A stretch of DNA of 27,958 nt from DUMJ01 sp964655195 (GTDB taxonomy: Bacteria; DUMJ01), in assembly GCA_964655195.1 (NCBI GenBank), contig CAZZLK010000116.1, forward strand, positions 1-27,958, read 5' to 3'. The position numbers and the translations under genes are program-made. The notes under the pieces are model-generated. The model saw only the letters and a list, made by a program, of their open reading frames with translations. It had not been told where the DNA came from and did not search any database. Shown here piece by piece: positions 12,981 through 21,725 of this stretch. The first letter of the stretch is position 1. The number at the start of each line of letters is the position of its first letter.

Positions 12981-14618
12981 TTATTCGCATCCTTCTATTG
13001 GAGGGATGCTGGTTCCTAGCTGGAAGCTTTTCAGTCCTGCTTCTATAACTCCTATAACTCGGCGTGCCTGTTCAGGTTTAACTATCAGTGCCTCTTTCAT
13101 CAGTAAGTGGTCAGCTATATTTCGGTAGTATTCGTTCCATCTGTTCTCTGTATCAACTTTCATTAAAGTGTCTTGTTTTATTCCAGATGTATATGATATA
13201 AGTCTTATCTCGTTATTCCAGTTAGCCTCGATTGACCCTTTTGTACCAAGGATACGCCATTTGGGTCTCTGGCTGGCTGATATATGGGACAGTATAAAGT
13301 CAGCGGTAACTCCATTTTCAAACCTGATAGATATTTCTCCATAGTCCTCAATAGTCACTGAGTGCCAGACCCTCTTTTGAAAATCTCCCATTATCTGAGT
13401 TATTTTGGCTGGAACAAGATTCAGTATCCAGTCTATAAAATGTGCTCCCCAATCATGTATTACGCTTCCGCATATCTCTCTATCTGAACGCCAGGTAAAA
13501 CCGGGATGTCTGTAATTTTCTAATCCTGCCTCTATATGAAAGATATCTCCAATAAGACCTCTGGAGATTATATCCTTGATCATCAGGTAGTCGCTGTCCC
13601 ACCTGCGATTATGGAATACGCTGAGCATAACACCCTTTTCTCTAGCTTTAGAGATCATTGCATTTGCCTCTTCCACATTGATAGCCATCGGCTTTTCTAC
13701 TACTACGTGTTTTCCTGCCTCGAGACACTTTATAACCGCATCTTTGTGTGCATTGTGAGGAACAACTACAAATACCAATTCTAGCTCCGGCATATCTAAC
13801 ATATCTTCTGCTCTGGTGAAATAACCCATAAGTTTGGGATATTCTTCCCTTGCCAGTTCTACCTTTTCCGGATCAGTATCGCATATAGCTATAAGATTTA
13901 ACCCTTGGGTCTGGGTTATCTTCCCGGCATGGAATTTTCCCATACCGCCGTATCCAAGTATTCCACAGTTGACAACTTCTTTGGTCAGCTCTTCCCCTGT
14001 AACCCAGGCTATGGAGCGTAAAAGTAATTTCTGAAATTCGGGATGCTTTAGAACCTGGAGGGAATGACCATTTGCCAGATAAACTACACGGCCCTTACCA
14101 TACTCGCGAGTATAAACCATAGGCATCTTTTTACCCTGCCAGATGGTATAGGCTAACAATTTTACTTTATCAGGGTCATAACTCTGGAGGTGATACATTT
14201 CGTCATAGATATTAAAGTCAGGCATACGAATAGTTAGATAGTGATTTCTATCTGCTATAAAAACTTTGAATTCATGCTGTGGAGGGTGTGTCAGAAATTC
14301 TCCACCAATCATATCAATATATGCACGGCTACCGCGGAAGCTATCGGTTGCCGAGTGAATGCCGACAAAACCACCACCATTCTGGATAAACTCTAAGAGT
14401 CCTCTTTCACGTTCTGGAGTCAGATCGTTATAAAATCCGGTAGTATATACTACTAAAGCTGAATAGTCTTTACTGGGCAGGTCTCTGAATACATCAAGGT
14501 TATTGGTCATCTCTAGTTTGAATCTTCCATCTTCTTCTAAAAGATTCTTTAATATCTTTCCTCCATCTTCGGTTGGGTGAAACTCAGGTCCACCATACAC
14601 ATACAAGACCTTTTTCAT
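12981..14618 (-). CDS. ThuA domain fused to Gfo/Idh/MocA oxidoreductase
   Basis: 545 residues with two domains. Residues 1-208 form a ThuA-like, glutamine-amidotransferase-like fold (YVYGGPEFHP, GGGFVGIHSATDSF, EMYHL). Residues about 217-545 form an NAD(P)-dependent Gfo/Idh/MocA dehydrogenase with the Rossmann motif GILGYGGMGKFHAG (219-232) and the catalytic-region VVVEKPM. ThuA proteins and Gfo/Idh/MocA enzymes often sit together in sugar-utilisation clusters, and recent work ties ThuA-like proteins to processing of 3-keto sugars. A sugar substrate is therefore likely, but no transporter or glycosidase is adjacent to identify it. Shine-Dalgarno AGAGGAGG precedes the ATG. No signal peptide. 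Confidence 0.87.
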   Translation of the reverse strand: MKKVLYVYGGPEFHPTEDGGKILKNLLEEDGRFKLEMTNNLDVFRDLPSKDYSALVVYTTGFYNDLTPERERGLLEFIQNGGGFVGIHSATDSFRGSRAYIDMIGGEFLTHPPQHEFKVFIADRNHYLTIRMPDFNIYDEMYHLQSYDPDKVKLLAYTIWQGKKMPMVYTREYGKGRVVYLANGHSLQVLKHPEFQKLLLRSIAWVTGEELTKEVVNCGILGYGGMGKFHAGKITQTQGLNLIAICDTDPEKVELAREEYPKLMGYFTRAEDMLDMPELELVFVVVPHNAHKDAVIKCLEAGKHVVVEKPMAINVEEANAMISKAREKGVMLSVFHNRRWDSDYLMIKDIISRGLIGDIFHIEAGLENYRHPGFTWRSDREICGSVIHDWGAHFIDWILNLVPAKITQIMGDFQKRVWHSVTIEDYGEISIRFENGVTADFILSHISASQRPKWRILGTKGSIEANWNNEIRLISYTSGIKQDTLMKVDTENRWNEYYRNIADHLLMKEALIVKPEQARRVIGVIEAGLKSFQLGTSIPPIEGCE

Positions 14619-14638
14619 CTTGTTTCCCTCCTCTTGTG

Positions 14639-14666
14639 TTTATAGTTAAGCATAAATATACCACAA
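14639..14666 (-). promoter_or_regulatory. Possible promoter of the ThuA-Gfo/Idh/MocA gene
   Basis: Minus strand TTGTGG (14666-14661), 16-bp spacer, TATAAA (14644-14639), about 20 nt before the coding start. A fair match in an AT-rich gap; alternatives cannot be excluded. Confidence 0.4.
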
Positions 14667-14711
14667 TGTTAAAAGATATTAAAGATGTAGAAAGGCTTAT
14701 CTGTTAACATC

Positions 14712-14740
14712 TTGAAAGAAGCCTTCCCTTTGATTAGAAT
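14712..14740 (+). promoter_or_regulatory. Promoter of the small membrane protein gene
   Basis: TTGAAA (14712-14717), 17-bp spacer, TAGAAT (14735-14740); start expected near 14747, 33 nt before the coding start. Two overlapping inverted repeats (AAGATGT/ACATCTT at 14682-14713 and AAGGCTT/AAGCCTT at 14692-14725) cover its upstream part and could be operator sites. Confidence 0.6.
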
Positions 14741-14779
14741 TACAGTAAATAATGAGTAAATCTTAGATAAGGAGGAGCC

Positions 14780-15130
14780 TTGAGACTGATCTATACAATA
14801 GTTATACCTATCTTAATCTTTATAATAGCTGTTAAACCTGCTTATGCCAATTCTGATATCAAAAAGTTATTTACTGCTATCCCCTGGGATAAACAGCTAC
14901 ACCTTACCTGGGGTTTTCTTCTGACAACTACTATTACTGCCCTGACCGGCTCTCTTTTGATAGGGTTTACTCTGGTTATTCTGCTGGAACTTACAAAAGA
15001 ATACATAATCGATGATCATCCTGACTGCGAAGACATTGTCTATACGGTAGCTGGGAGTATACTTGGATGCTTAATCTCAGATATATTGATGAATCTTCGA
15101 GTATCAAGACTCAGTAATAGTGGTCTCTAA
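14780..15130 (+). CDS. Small membrane protein, VanZ/YfiM-like
   Basis: 116 residues from a TTG start with GGAGGAG just upstream. The first 24 residues look like a signal sequence (cleavage after AYA is plausible). About three membrane segments follow. The pattern of DKQLHLTWGF, the Glu-Lys after the second helix (ELTKEYI) and the acidic DHPDCEDIVYTVAG resembles VanZ/YfiM-type small membrane proteins, whose role is poorly known. Its 3' end overlaps the convergent URO-D gene by 4 bp. The family call is tentative. Confidence 0.65.
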   Translation: MRLIYTIVIPILIFIIAVKPAYANSDIKKLFTAIPWDKQLHLTWGFLLTTTITALTGSLLIGFTLVILLELTKEYIIDDHPDCEDIVYTVAGSILGCLISDILMNLRVSRLSNSGL

Positions 15131-16188
15131 CCAAACCATCCGTACTCATAGCCAGTTTCATACAACGCCACTATATTTTCTGGTGGGCTTATCGGCTGTA
15201 TATTATGGCACGGAGCTATAATGTATTTACCATCATAACCAAGTATCTCTATATTCTCTATCACCTCTCTTTTTACCTCTTCTACGGAACCGAAGGCTAA
15301 CGTATATTGATTGTCAACTCCTCCATGAAACACCAGTCTATCACCAAAGTCTCTCTTTAATTCCTTCCTATCCATCCCCTTGCATCGCCACTGTATCGGA
15401 TTCAGTATGTCTATCCCTATCTCTATAAGATCGGGAATGATCTTTCTTATAGCTCCATCATTGTGGTGAAATGCATATACACCTGCCTGGTGAGCTAGAT
15501 CTATCATCCGCTTCATTCTGGGTAACAGGAATCTTCTTATATGCTCTGGAGAGATCATAAGGTCCGTCTCTCCACCCATATCCTCTGCTACATAGGAGAA
15601 GGTCACCTTTCCAGGGATCTGCTCATATATCCTTAGAGTATTTTCATAGCAGAAATCAAAGAGTTTATCCAGACAGTAATCAACGATATCTGGATATAAG
15701 ACCAGATCTATGAATGCCTGTTCCTGTCCACGAAGATTCTTGTATATGAGAAATGGCTCAGAGCCACCACCCTGGATGGGGTATTCCTCTTTCCCTTTTA
15801 TCTGCTGAGGGATTACACTGTAGTCAAACCAGTCTACAGTAGGCCAGGTATAATTCTTCTCTATCTCTTCCACAGACTCATACTGAGCCAGTGGATGGTA
15901 TATACATTCAGAATAGACCCCGCTACCATAGTTTACATCCCTGTATCGACACCCATACATATCAGTATTGGGCTCCAACTTTGGTCCTATATATCTTGGT
16001 GCTACACCCACCGGTCTATCTATGTGTAGTTTTTTGTAGAGTTCTTCCTGAGTAGAACATCCAAGGTACTTCATTAAATTTGCGGTGGTTTCTTGAGTTG
16101 CCCAATAATCCATAGGTAATCTGTCTGGTTTTTCTCCTTTTAGTACAGCTAGCCATCTCTCTCTTGGAGTCATAGACTCTTTTCTCAT
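15127..16188 (-). CDS. Uroporphyrinogen decarboxylase superfamily protein (MtaA-like)
   Basis: 353 residues, the full length of the URO-D fold. Family signs include the start MTPRERWLAVLKGEKPDRLP, the region AEDMGGETDLMISPEHIRRFLLP and the late FHGGVDNQ and APCHNIQPISPPENI segments. Relatives outside haem synthesis act as corrinoid:CoM or other methyltransferases, or in demethylation. No haem genes are nearby, so true HemE function is unlikely. A corrinoid-activating RACo-like gene exists at 25321-27123 but is not linked. Substrate unknown. The ATG has GGAG 8 nt upstream. Confidence 0.83.
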   Translation of the reverse strand: MRKESMTPRERWLAVLKGEKPDRLPMDYWATQETTANLMKYLGCSTQEELYKKLHIDRPVGVAPRYIGPKLEPNTDMYGCRYRDVNYGSGVYSECIYHPLAQYESVEEIEKNYTWPTVDWFDYSVIPQQIKGKEEYPIQGGGSEPFLIYKNLRGQEQAFIDLVLYPDIVDYCLDKLFDFCYENTLRIYEQIPGKVTFSYVAEDMGGETDLMISPEHIRRFLLPRMKRMIDLAHQAGVYAFHHNDGAIRKIIPDLIEIGIDILNPIQWRCKGMDRKELKRDFGDRLVFHGGVDNQYTLAFGSVEEVKREVIENIEILGYDGKYIIAPCHNIQPISPPENIVALYETGYEYGWFG

Positions 16189-16285
16189 ACCTTGCTCTCC
16201 TTTCTTCGAATTTTTCTACTCTATTCTAGCATATCTGTATTTGTCGTATAATATCTATAGTGTTTAATATGAGATTAAGATATAT

Positions 16286-16314
16286 TTGACTATTTAAGTA
16301 GAAATTATTATAAT
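16286..16314 (+). promoter_or_regulatory. Promoter of the metYXW operon
   Basis: TTGACT (16286-16291), 17-bp spacer, TATAAT (16309-16314), a near-consensus promoter. Start near 16321 gives a 30-nt leader with TTAGGAGGT before the metY ATG. That leader is too short for a SAM riboswitch, and none is seen in the gap. Confidence 0.8.
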
Positions 16315-16350
16315 TAGAGCTATTAAATTTATCCCTTAGGAGGTAAATGT

Positions 16351-17631
16351 ATGGAAAGGGAATGGGGTTTTGATACATTGGCTGTACATGGTGGACAGGA
16401 GGTTGATCCTTATACCCTGTCTAGAGCGGTACCTATATATCAGACAACATCTTATCTTTTCAGAGATACCGAGCATGCGGCAAGGTTATTTGCGGTAGAG
16501 GAAGAAGGGAACATATATTCTAGGATAATGAATCCCACTGTGAGTGTATTTGAAAAGAGGGTGGCCCTTCTTGAGGGTGGCGTTGGTGCACTGGCTACTG
16601 CTTCAGGACAGTCGGCTGAGCTCATCGCTATACTTAATATAGCTAAAGAGGGGGATGAGATCGTATCAAGTATAAGCCTATATGGTGGTACTTATAACCT
16701 CTTTGCAGTTACCCTTAAAAGGCTTGGAATAACAGTTAATTTTGTAGATCCTTCTGACCCTGAGAATTTTAGAAAGGCTATTACTCCAAGGACAAAGGCT
16801 ATCTATGCTGAGACGCTTGGAAATCCAAAGTTAGATACACTAGATATAGAAAGAGTAGCTCATATAGCTCATGAGGCAGGTATTCCACTGATTATAGACA
16901 ATACGATCCCTTCTCCATATTTGGTAAGGCCTATAGACTATGGGGCAGATATAGTGATTCATTCGGCTACAAAGTTTATTGGGGGACACGGAACATCTAT
17001 CGGCGGGGTTATTGTCGATAGTGGGAAGTTTTACTGGCAGAATGGAAAAATCCCTGAGATCACCGAGGCAGATTCTACTTATCATGGACTTAACTATATA
17101 GAGAAATTTGGTGCTTCAGCCTATATAGCCAAGGCTAGACTTCAGCTTATGAGGGATTTAGGGGCATGTATGAGTCCTTTTAATGCCTTTCTCTTTCTTC
17201 TAGGACTTGAAACTCTACCCTTAAGGATGGAGAGACACAGTCAGAATGCAATGAAGGTGGCAGAGTTTTTAAAGAGTCATCCGAAGGTGAGCTGGGTAAA
17301 TTACCCAGGCCTCCCCGATAATCCGTACTATAGTATAGCCAGAAAGTACTTCAGACGTGGGCTCTTTGGGGCAATGATAGGTTTTGGAGTCAAAGGGGGA
17401 TTGGAAGCAGGGAAGAAGTTTATAAATAACCTAAAACTTCTCTCCCATCTGGCTAATATAGGTGATGCCAAGTCTTTAGCTATTCACCCGGCAAGTACCA
17501 CTCATGCCCAGCTTACACCTGAGGAACAGCTATCTGCCGGTGTGACTCCAGATTTTATAAGGCTATCTATTGGTCTGGAGAGTGTGGATGATATAATTTA
17601 TGATATAGATCAGGCGTTGAGTAAGGTGTAA
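16351..17631 (+). CDS. metY: O-acetylhomoserine sulfhydrylase
   Basis: 426 residues, typical for MetY and longer than cystathionine gamma-synthases. Cys/Met-metabolism PLP enzyme: substrate/cofactor motifs ASGQSAELIA (about 84-93), the pyridoxal-binding Lys in HSATKFIGGHGTS, and the characteristic end LSIGLESVDDIIYDI. It makes homocysteine directly from O-acetylhomoserine and sulfide. It opens an operon with metX (2 nt gap) and metW, the complete acetyl route. A second ATG four bases upstream is out of frame. Confidence 0.95.
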   Translation: MEREWGFDTLAVHGGQEVDPYTLSRAVPIYQTTSYLFRDTEHAARLFAVEEEGNIYSRIMNPTVSVFEKRVALLEGGVGALATASGQSAELIAILNIAKEGDEIVSSISLYGGTYNLFAVTLKRLGITVNFVDPSDPENFRKAITPRTKAIYAETLGNPKLDTLDIERVAHIAHEAGIPLIIDNTIPSPYLVRPIDYGADIVIHSATKFIGGHGTSIGGVIVDSGKFYWQNGKIPEITEADSTYHGLNYIEKFGASAYIAKARLQLMRDLGACMSPFNAFLFLLGLETLPLRMERHSQNAMKVAEFLKSHPKVSWVNYPGLPDNPYYSIARKYFRRGLFGAMIGFGVKGGLEAGKKFINNLKLLSHLANIGDAKSLAIHPASTTHAQLTPEEQLSAGVTPDFIRLSIGLESVDDIIYDIDQALSKV

Positions 17632-17633
17632 GG

Positions 17634-18767
17634 ATGGACGATATACTCTATGTGGAGACACAGTATTATACATTTGCTCATCCACCAGATGAGCTGGTAC
17701 TGGAGAGTGGAGAGAAATTAGGTCCAATAACCCTTGCTTATGAGACCTACGGAGAACTGAATAAGGACAGGACCAACGCTATACTGATATTACATGCGCT
17801 TTCTGGGGACGCCCATGTGGCTGGCTATCATAAAGGAGACAGAAAGCCTGGGTGGTGGGATAATATGGTGGGTCCGGGAAAGGCTTTCGATACAAACAAG
17901 TACTTTGTAATATGCTCCAACGTCATTGGTGGATGTAAGGGTTCAACCGGACCTTCTTCTATAAATCCAGCTACTGGAAAGCCATATGGGCTTGACTTCC
18001 CGGTTATAACGATAAGGGATATGGTGAATGCCCAGAGATATCTCATTGATTATCTGGGTATAGAAAAACTCCTCTGTGTAGCTGGTGGTTCAATGGGAGG
18101 GATGCAGGCACTCCAGTGGACGGTAAGCTATCCAGAGAGGGTGAGGTCTGCCATCCCTATAGCTACTGCAAGCAGGAATAAGGCGATGCAGATTGCCTTC
18201 AACGAGGTTGGAAGACAGGCAATAATGAGTGATCCTAATTGGAACAGGGGGGACTACTATGGTAAGACCCCTCCAAATACTGGATTGGCAATTGCCCGTA
18301 TGGTTGGCCATATAACATACCTGAGTGAGACCTCTATGGAGCAGAAGTTTGGCAGGAGGTTGAGACAGAAGGAAAAGTATGGTTATGATTTTTCTATCGA
18401 CTTTGAAGTAGAGAGCTATCTACACTATCAGGGACTTAGTTTTACCCAGCGCTTCGATGCCAATAGCTACCTGTATATTACAAAGGCTATAGACTATTTT
18501 GATTTAGCCAACGGTTATGGTTCCCTCTTTGAAGCCTTCAGTAATTCCACACATATAAAGTTTCTGGTTATATCATTTACCTCTGACTGGCTCTATCCTC
18601 CCTCACAATCCAAGGAGATAGTCAGAGCCCTGGAGGCAAACGGGATAGATGTTACGTATAGAGAGATAGAATCTTCTTATGGACACGATGCATTCCTCCT
18701 TGAGGCTGAGGAGCAGACCCGTATTATAAGCAGTTTCTTGAGGTATGTATACGAGGAGATAAAGTGA
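17634..18767 (+). CDS. metX: Homoserine O-acetyltransferase
   Basis: 377 residues, alpha/beta-hydrolase fold MetX. The nucleophile elbow GGSMGGMQALQW carries the active Ser; the catalytic Asp (SFTSDWLYPP) and His (SSYGHDAFLLE) are present near the C-terminus. Converts homoserine and acetyl-CoA to O-acetylhomoserine, the MetY substrate. Succinyl-specific variants exist in this fold, but pairing with MetY makes the acetyl reaction more likely. Its stop overlaps the metW start as GTGA. Confidence 0.95.
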   Translation: MDDILYVETQYYTFAHPPDELVLESGEKLGPITLAYETYGELNKDRTNAILILHALSGDAHVAGYHKGDRKPGWWDNMVGPGKAFDTNKYFVICSNVIGGCKGSTGPSSINPATGKPYGLDFPVITIRDMVNAQRYLIDYLGIEKLLCVAGGSMGGMQALQWTVSYPERVRSAIPIATASRNKAMQIAFNEVGRQAIMSDPNWNRGDYYGKTPPNTGLAIARMVGHITYLSETSMEQKFGRRLRQKEKYGYDFSIDFEVESYLHYQGLSFTQRFDANSYLYITKAIDYFDLANGYGSLFEAFSNSTHIKFLVISFTSDWLYPPSQSKEIVRALEANGIDVTYREIESSYGHDAFLLEAEEQTRIISSFLRYVYEEIK

Positions 18768-19351
18768 GAAGAGATTATGAGATTATAAGAGACCTTATAG
18801 CAGAGAACTCTAAAGTCCTGGATCTGGGATGTGGTAACGGTGAACTCCTTGCTTATCTGAAAAGAGAAAAGAATATAAGAGGTAAGGGGATAGAGATAAA
18901 CGGAAAGAGGGTATCGGAGAGTATAGCCAGGGGGATCACAGTCTATCAGGGAGATATGGAAGAGGTACTTCCAGAATATCCGGATAAAGCTTACGATTAT
19001 ATTATAATAAGTCAGACGCTTCAGGAAGTTAGAAATCCTGAACTGGTGCTCACCCATTCTCTGAGAGTAGCTAGATTTGTTATAGTGAGTTTTCCAAATT
19101 TTGGATACTGGAAGGTAAGGTTCTATGTCCTCTGCAGGGGAAGGATCCCTCCATCGATAGGTGGTTTTAGTTATACCTGGTATGAAACTCCCGATGTCCA
19201 TCCGTTAAGTATAAGGGACTTTGAGGATTACTGTAAAATCAAGAACATTAGGATAGTTAAGGCTTATTATCTGGCTCAAGATAGGATTGTTAAGATAAGT
19301 CCCAATTTTTTTGCCACTCTAGGTATCTATATGTTAACCCAATCTCATTAG
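18764..19351 (+). CDS. metW: MetW, methionine biosynthesis partner of MetX
   Basis: 195 residues, class I SAM-methyltransferase-like fold with the motif VLDLGCGNGELLAYL (19-33) and the MetW-type segments SQTLQEVRNP and SFPNFGYWKVR. In bacteria that carry it, MetW is required with MetX for homoserine acetylation. GTG start with AGGAGA upstream, overlapping metX by 4 nt. Only a weak hairpin follows the gene. Confidence 0.93.
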   Translation: MRRDYEIIRDLIAENSKVLDLGCGNGELLAYLKREKNIRGKGIEINGKRVSESIARGITVYQGDMEEVLPEYPDKAYDYIIISQTLQEVRNPELVLTHSLRVARFVIVSFPNFGYWKVRFYVLCRGRIPPSIGGFSYTWYETPDVHPLSIRDFEDYCKIKNIRIVKAYYLAQDRIVKISPNFFATLGIYMLTQSH

Positions 19352-19375
19352 AGTTTTGTCTATCAGACTCTCTTT

Positions 19376-19389
19376 GATATCTAAATAAT
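19376..19389 (+). promoter_or_regulatory. Half-conserved MarR operator copy, upstream
   Basis: GATATCTAAATAAT matches exactly one arm and the core of the operator at 19466-19493; the opposite arm is only 6 of 11. It lies 57-70 bp upstream of the marR -35. Confidence 0.5.
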
Positions 19390-19444
19390 TTTATAGACCA
19401 GAATACTTTTGATGTTTGATGGATAGACAAGTGCCTTCATATTA

Positions 19445-19473
19445 TTGACACATATTGACTGGTATGATATTAT
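19445..19473 (+). promoter_or_regulatory. Promoter of the marR-ABC exporter operon
   Basis: TTGACA (19445-19450), 17-bp spacer, TATTAT (19468-19473). The -10 lies inside the 28-bp palindrome, so a bound repressor would block polymerase. Confidence 0.8.
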
Positions 19474-19493
19474 TTAGATATCTAAATAATATC
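19466..19493. promoter_or_regulatory. MarR operator, perfect 28-bp palindrome
   Basis: GATATTATTTAGAT (19466-19479) is followed at once by its exact reverse complement (19480-19493). Location across the -10 and start site of the marR promoter, and further copies at 19376-19389 and 19955-19976, mark it as the autoregulatory operator. This is direct in sequence; the binding protein is inferred. Confidence 0.85.
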
Positions 19494-19510
19494 GGGGTGA
19501 TAGATGACCT

Positions 19511-19963
19511 ATGTTTGATAGAGAAGAGGATTCGTTACATTCCCTGCTGTGGCAGGTTATAAGGCAGCACTTCATAAGGCACCATCATCTTTTACATAAG
19601 ATCGGGCTTCATAAGGGGCAGCCACCGATTCTGGCTATGCTCTGGGAGAGAGATGGTTTGACGCAGAAAGAGATAGCAGAGACTTTAAGACTCAGGCCTT
19701 CTACAGTTACTGCTGTACTGAAGGGGATGGAAAAGGCAGGTCTTTTGAAAAGAGAATCTGATCCAGAGGATATGCGTGTCTCCCGTGTTTACCTTACCGA
19801 GAAAGGGAAACATCTTAAAAAAGATGTGGAAGAGATAATAAAGACATTGGAAGAAGAGTGTTTTGCCGGTTTTACTCTTGAAGAGAAGGTTTTACTTAGA
19901 AGATTCCTTATTCAAATAAGGGACAATTTAAAGAGGGTAAACAGTGAAGAAGAAATTTGTTAG
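19511..19963 (+). CDS. MarR-family transcriptional regulator
   Basis: 150 residues. The winged helix-turn-helix is clear: LTQKEIAETLRLRPSTVTAV (about 55-74) then the wing KRESDPEDMRVSRVYLTEKG. The His-rich N-terminus (QHFIRHHHLLHKIGLHKG) is notable and might bind metal or simply form the dimer helix. The ATG has GGGGTGA 10 nt upstream; another ATG at 19503 leads only to a four-codon reading frame. It is transcribed with the two ABC exporter genes, the standard layout of a drug- or peptide-sensing MarR repressor controlling an efflux pump. The ligand is unknown. Confidence 0.92.
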   Translation: MFDREEDSLHSLLWQVIRQHFIRHHHLLHKIGLHKGQPPILAMLWERDGLTQKEIAETLRLRPSTVTAVLKGMEKAGLLKRESDPEDMRVSRVYLTEKGKHLKKDVEEIIKTLEEECFAGFTLEEKVLLRRFLIQIRDNLKRVNSEEEIC

Positions 19964-19976
19964 ATATCGAAATAAT
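19955..19976 (+). promoter_or_regulatory. MarR operator copy between marR and the first ABC gene
   Basis: Left arm ATTTGTTAGAT matches 9 of 11, right arm ATCGAAATAAT 10 of 11, of the operator at 19466-19493. It covers the marR stop and ends 4 nt before the ABC gene's GGAGGT. A repressor here could act as a roadblock or control an internal promoter. Confidence 0.6.
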
Positions 19977-19991
19977 AACTGGAGGTAGACT

Positions 19992-21725
19992 ATGAAGAAG
20001 CTCTTAGTTTATCTTAAACCCTATTGGAAAGCGGCTCTTCTGGCACCTATACTTATGGTGATAGAGGTTATCTGTGATCTCTCTCAACCGACACTTCTTG
20101 CCAGAATCGTTGACTATGGTATAGTAAAAGGAGACCTCTCTTTTATCCTAAGGACCGGTTTATTGATGGTAGGTGTAGCTTTTATAGGAATGATAGGAGG
20201 AGTGGGATGCACTATCGCTTCAACTATAGCAAGTCAGGGATTTGGAACCGATCTGAGGTCCAGCGTATTTAAAAAGATACAGTCTTTCTCTTTTTCGACT
20301 CTGGATAGATTCAAGCCCTCTACACTGATAACTCGTCTTACAAATGATATAACTCAGCTGCAGAATCTTGTTATGATGTCTTTAAGAATTGTGGTTAGAG
20401 CTCCTCTACTATTCTTAGGTGGCATTATTATGCTGGTATATATCAATTATAAGCTTGCCTCTATACTTGTTTTTGTAATACCACTACTAGCAATTATCTT
20501 CACTTATATGGTAAAGAAGAGTTTCCCTCTATTCACCGTAGTTCAACAGAAGATAGACAAATTGAATGCAGTTATACTAGAGAATCTACTGGGGATACGT
20601 GTTGTAAAGGCATTTGTCAGGGAAGAATTGGAAAAGTCTAGATTTAATATTGCTAACGAAGAACTTATGAATGCCTCTCTGAATGCATTTATGCTGATAG
20701 TAACTCTTATGCCACTTATAATGTTGATTATGAATCTGGGTGTTACTGGGGTGCTCTGGTTCGGAGGCTTATTAGTAGATAGAGGAGATATGCACGTCGG
20801 ACAGATAATGGCGTCGGTAAACTATATAACTCAGATACTATTCTCATTGATGATGATAGGAAATATCTTTGTATTTATAAGTAGGGCAAGCGCATCTGCC
20901 GAGCGTGTAAATGAGATCTTGGAGGCGAAGATCGATATTGAAAATTCTCCAAATCCAGACAGAACCCCTATAAACAGTGGCGAAGTCATATTTGAGAATG
21001 TTTCGTTCAGTTATGATAGCCAGGGAGGAGAACTTGTTCTCAAAGACATATCGTTTACAGCCTATCCTGGAGAAGTAGTAGCTATAATGGGGACTACTGG
21101 CTCTGGAAAATCAACTCTGGTTAACCTTATCCCTAGACTTTACGATGTTACTTCTGGAAGAATACTGGTTGATGGAAGAGATATAAGGGACATTGATCTC
21201 AATGTATTAAGGTCTGCTATAAGTATGGTGCCTCAGGAGACTATTCTTTTCTCTGGAAGCATAAAGGAGAATATACTCTGGGGGAATGAGTCTGCCTCAG
21301 ATGAAGAGGTAATAGAGGCAGCCAGGATAGCACAGGCACATAATTTTATAATGAGTTTTCCCAATGGTTATGATACTATCATTGGACAGCGTGGAGTAGA
21401 CCTCTCTGGTGGGCAGAAGCAGAGGATAGCTATAGCTAGAGCCATTATAAAAAAGCCTGCTATACTTATTCTAGATGACTGCACCAGCGCAGTAGACCTT
21501 GCTACTGAACAGAGGATTTTGAAAGGACTGAAGGGTATTAAAAGATGTACAACATTTATCATAGCTCAGCGTATAAGTACTATTATGAATGCTGATAAGA
21601 TATTGGTGTTAGATGATGGAGAACTCATAGCTCAGGGCACACATACAGAGTTATTGCAGAGTTGTCCATTGTATCAGGAGATATACAGATCTCAGATGGG
21701 AGAGGAGGTATTAGTCGATGCCTGA
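19992..21725 (+). CDS. ABC exporter half, degenerate ATP site (TM287/BmrC-like)
   Basis: 577 residues: six-helix exporter domain (about 1-310) then the nucleotide-binding domain. Walker A GTTGSGKST (about 367), signature LSGGQ (about 470, canonical), Walker B ILILDDCTSAVD with Asp in place of the catalytic Glu, and IIAQRIST with Gln in place of the switch His. Loss of these two residues is typical of the non-hydrolysing partner in heterodimeric exporters. GGAGGT precedes the ATG, and the 3' end overlaps the partner gene by 8 nt (ATGCCTGA). Exports drugs, lipids or peptides across the inner membrane; substrate unknown. Confidence 0.93.
   Translation: MKKLLVYLKPYWKAALLAPILMVIEVICDLSQPTLLARIVDYGIVKGDLSFILRTGLLMVGVAFIGMIGGVGCTIASTIASQGFGTDLRSSVFKKIQSFSFSTLDRFKPSTLITRLTNDITQLQNLVMMSLRIVVRAPLLFLGGIIMLVYINYKLASILVFVIPLLAIIFTYMVKKSFPLFTVVQQKIDKLNAVILENLLGIRVVKAFVREELEKSRFNIANEELMNASLNAFMLIVTLMPLIMLIMNLGVTGVLWFGGLLVDRGDMHVGQIMASVNYITQILFSLMMIGNIFVFISRASASAERVNEILEAKIDIENSPNPDRTPINSGEVIFENVSFSYDSQGGELVLKDISFTAYPGEVVAIMGTTGSGKSTLVNLIPRLYDVTSGRILVDGRDIRDIDLNVLRSAISMVPQETILFSGSIKENILWGNESASDEEVIEAARIAQAHNFIMSFPNGYDTIIGQRGVDLSGGQKQRIAIARAIIKKPAILILDDCTSAVDLATEQRILKGLKGIKRCTTFIIAQRISTIMNADKILVLDDGELIAQGTHTELLQSCPLYQEIYRSQMGEEVLVDA

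Noticed and set aside
16189..16350. SAM or other methionine riboswitch upstream of metY
   Set aside because: The promoter leaves only about 30 nt of leader, and no S-box-type conserved segments or terminator hairpin are seen.
18677..19201. 174-codon open frame antisense to metX and metW
   Set aside because: Lies wholly over two confident genes on the other strand, and its translation looks like no protein family.
19350..19376. Terminator after metW (AGAGT/ACTCT with following T)
   Set aside because: 5-bp stem with a 12-nt loop and a broken T-tract; too weak to call.
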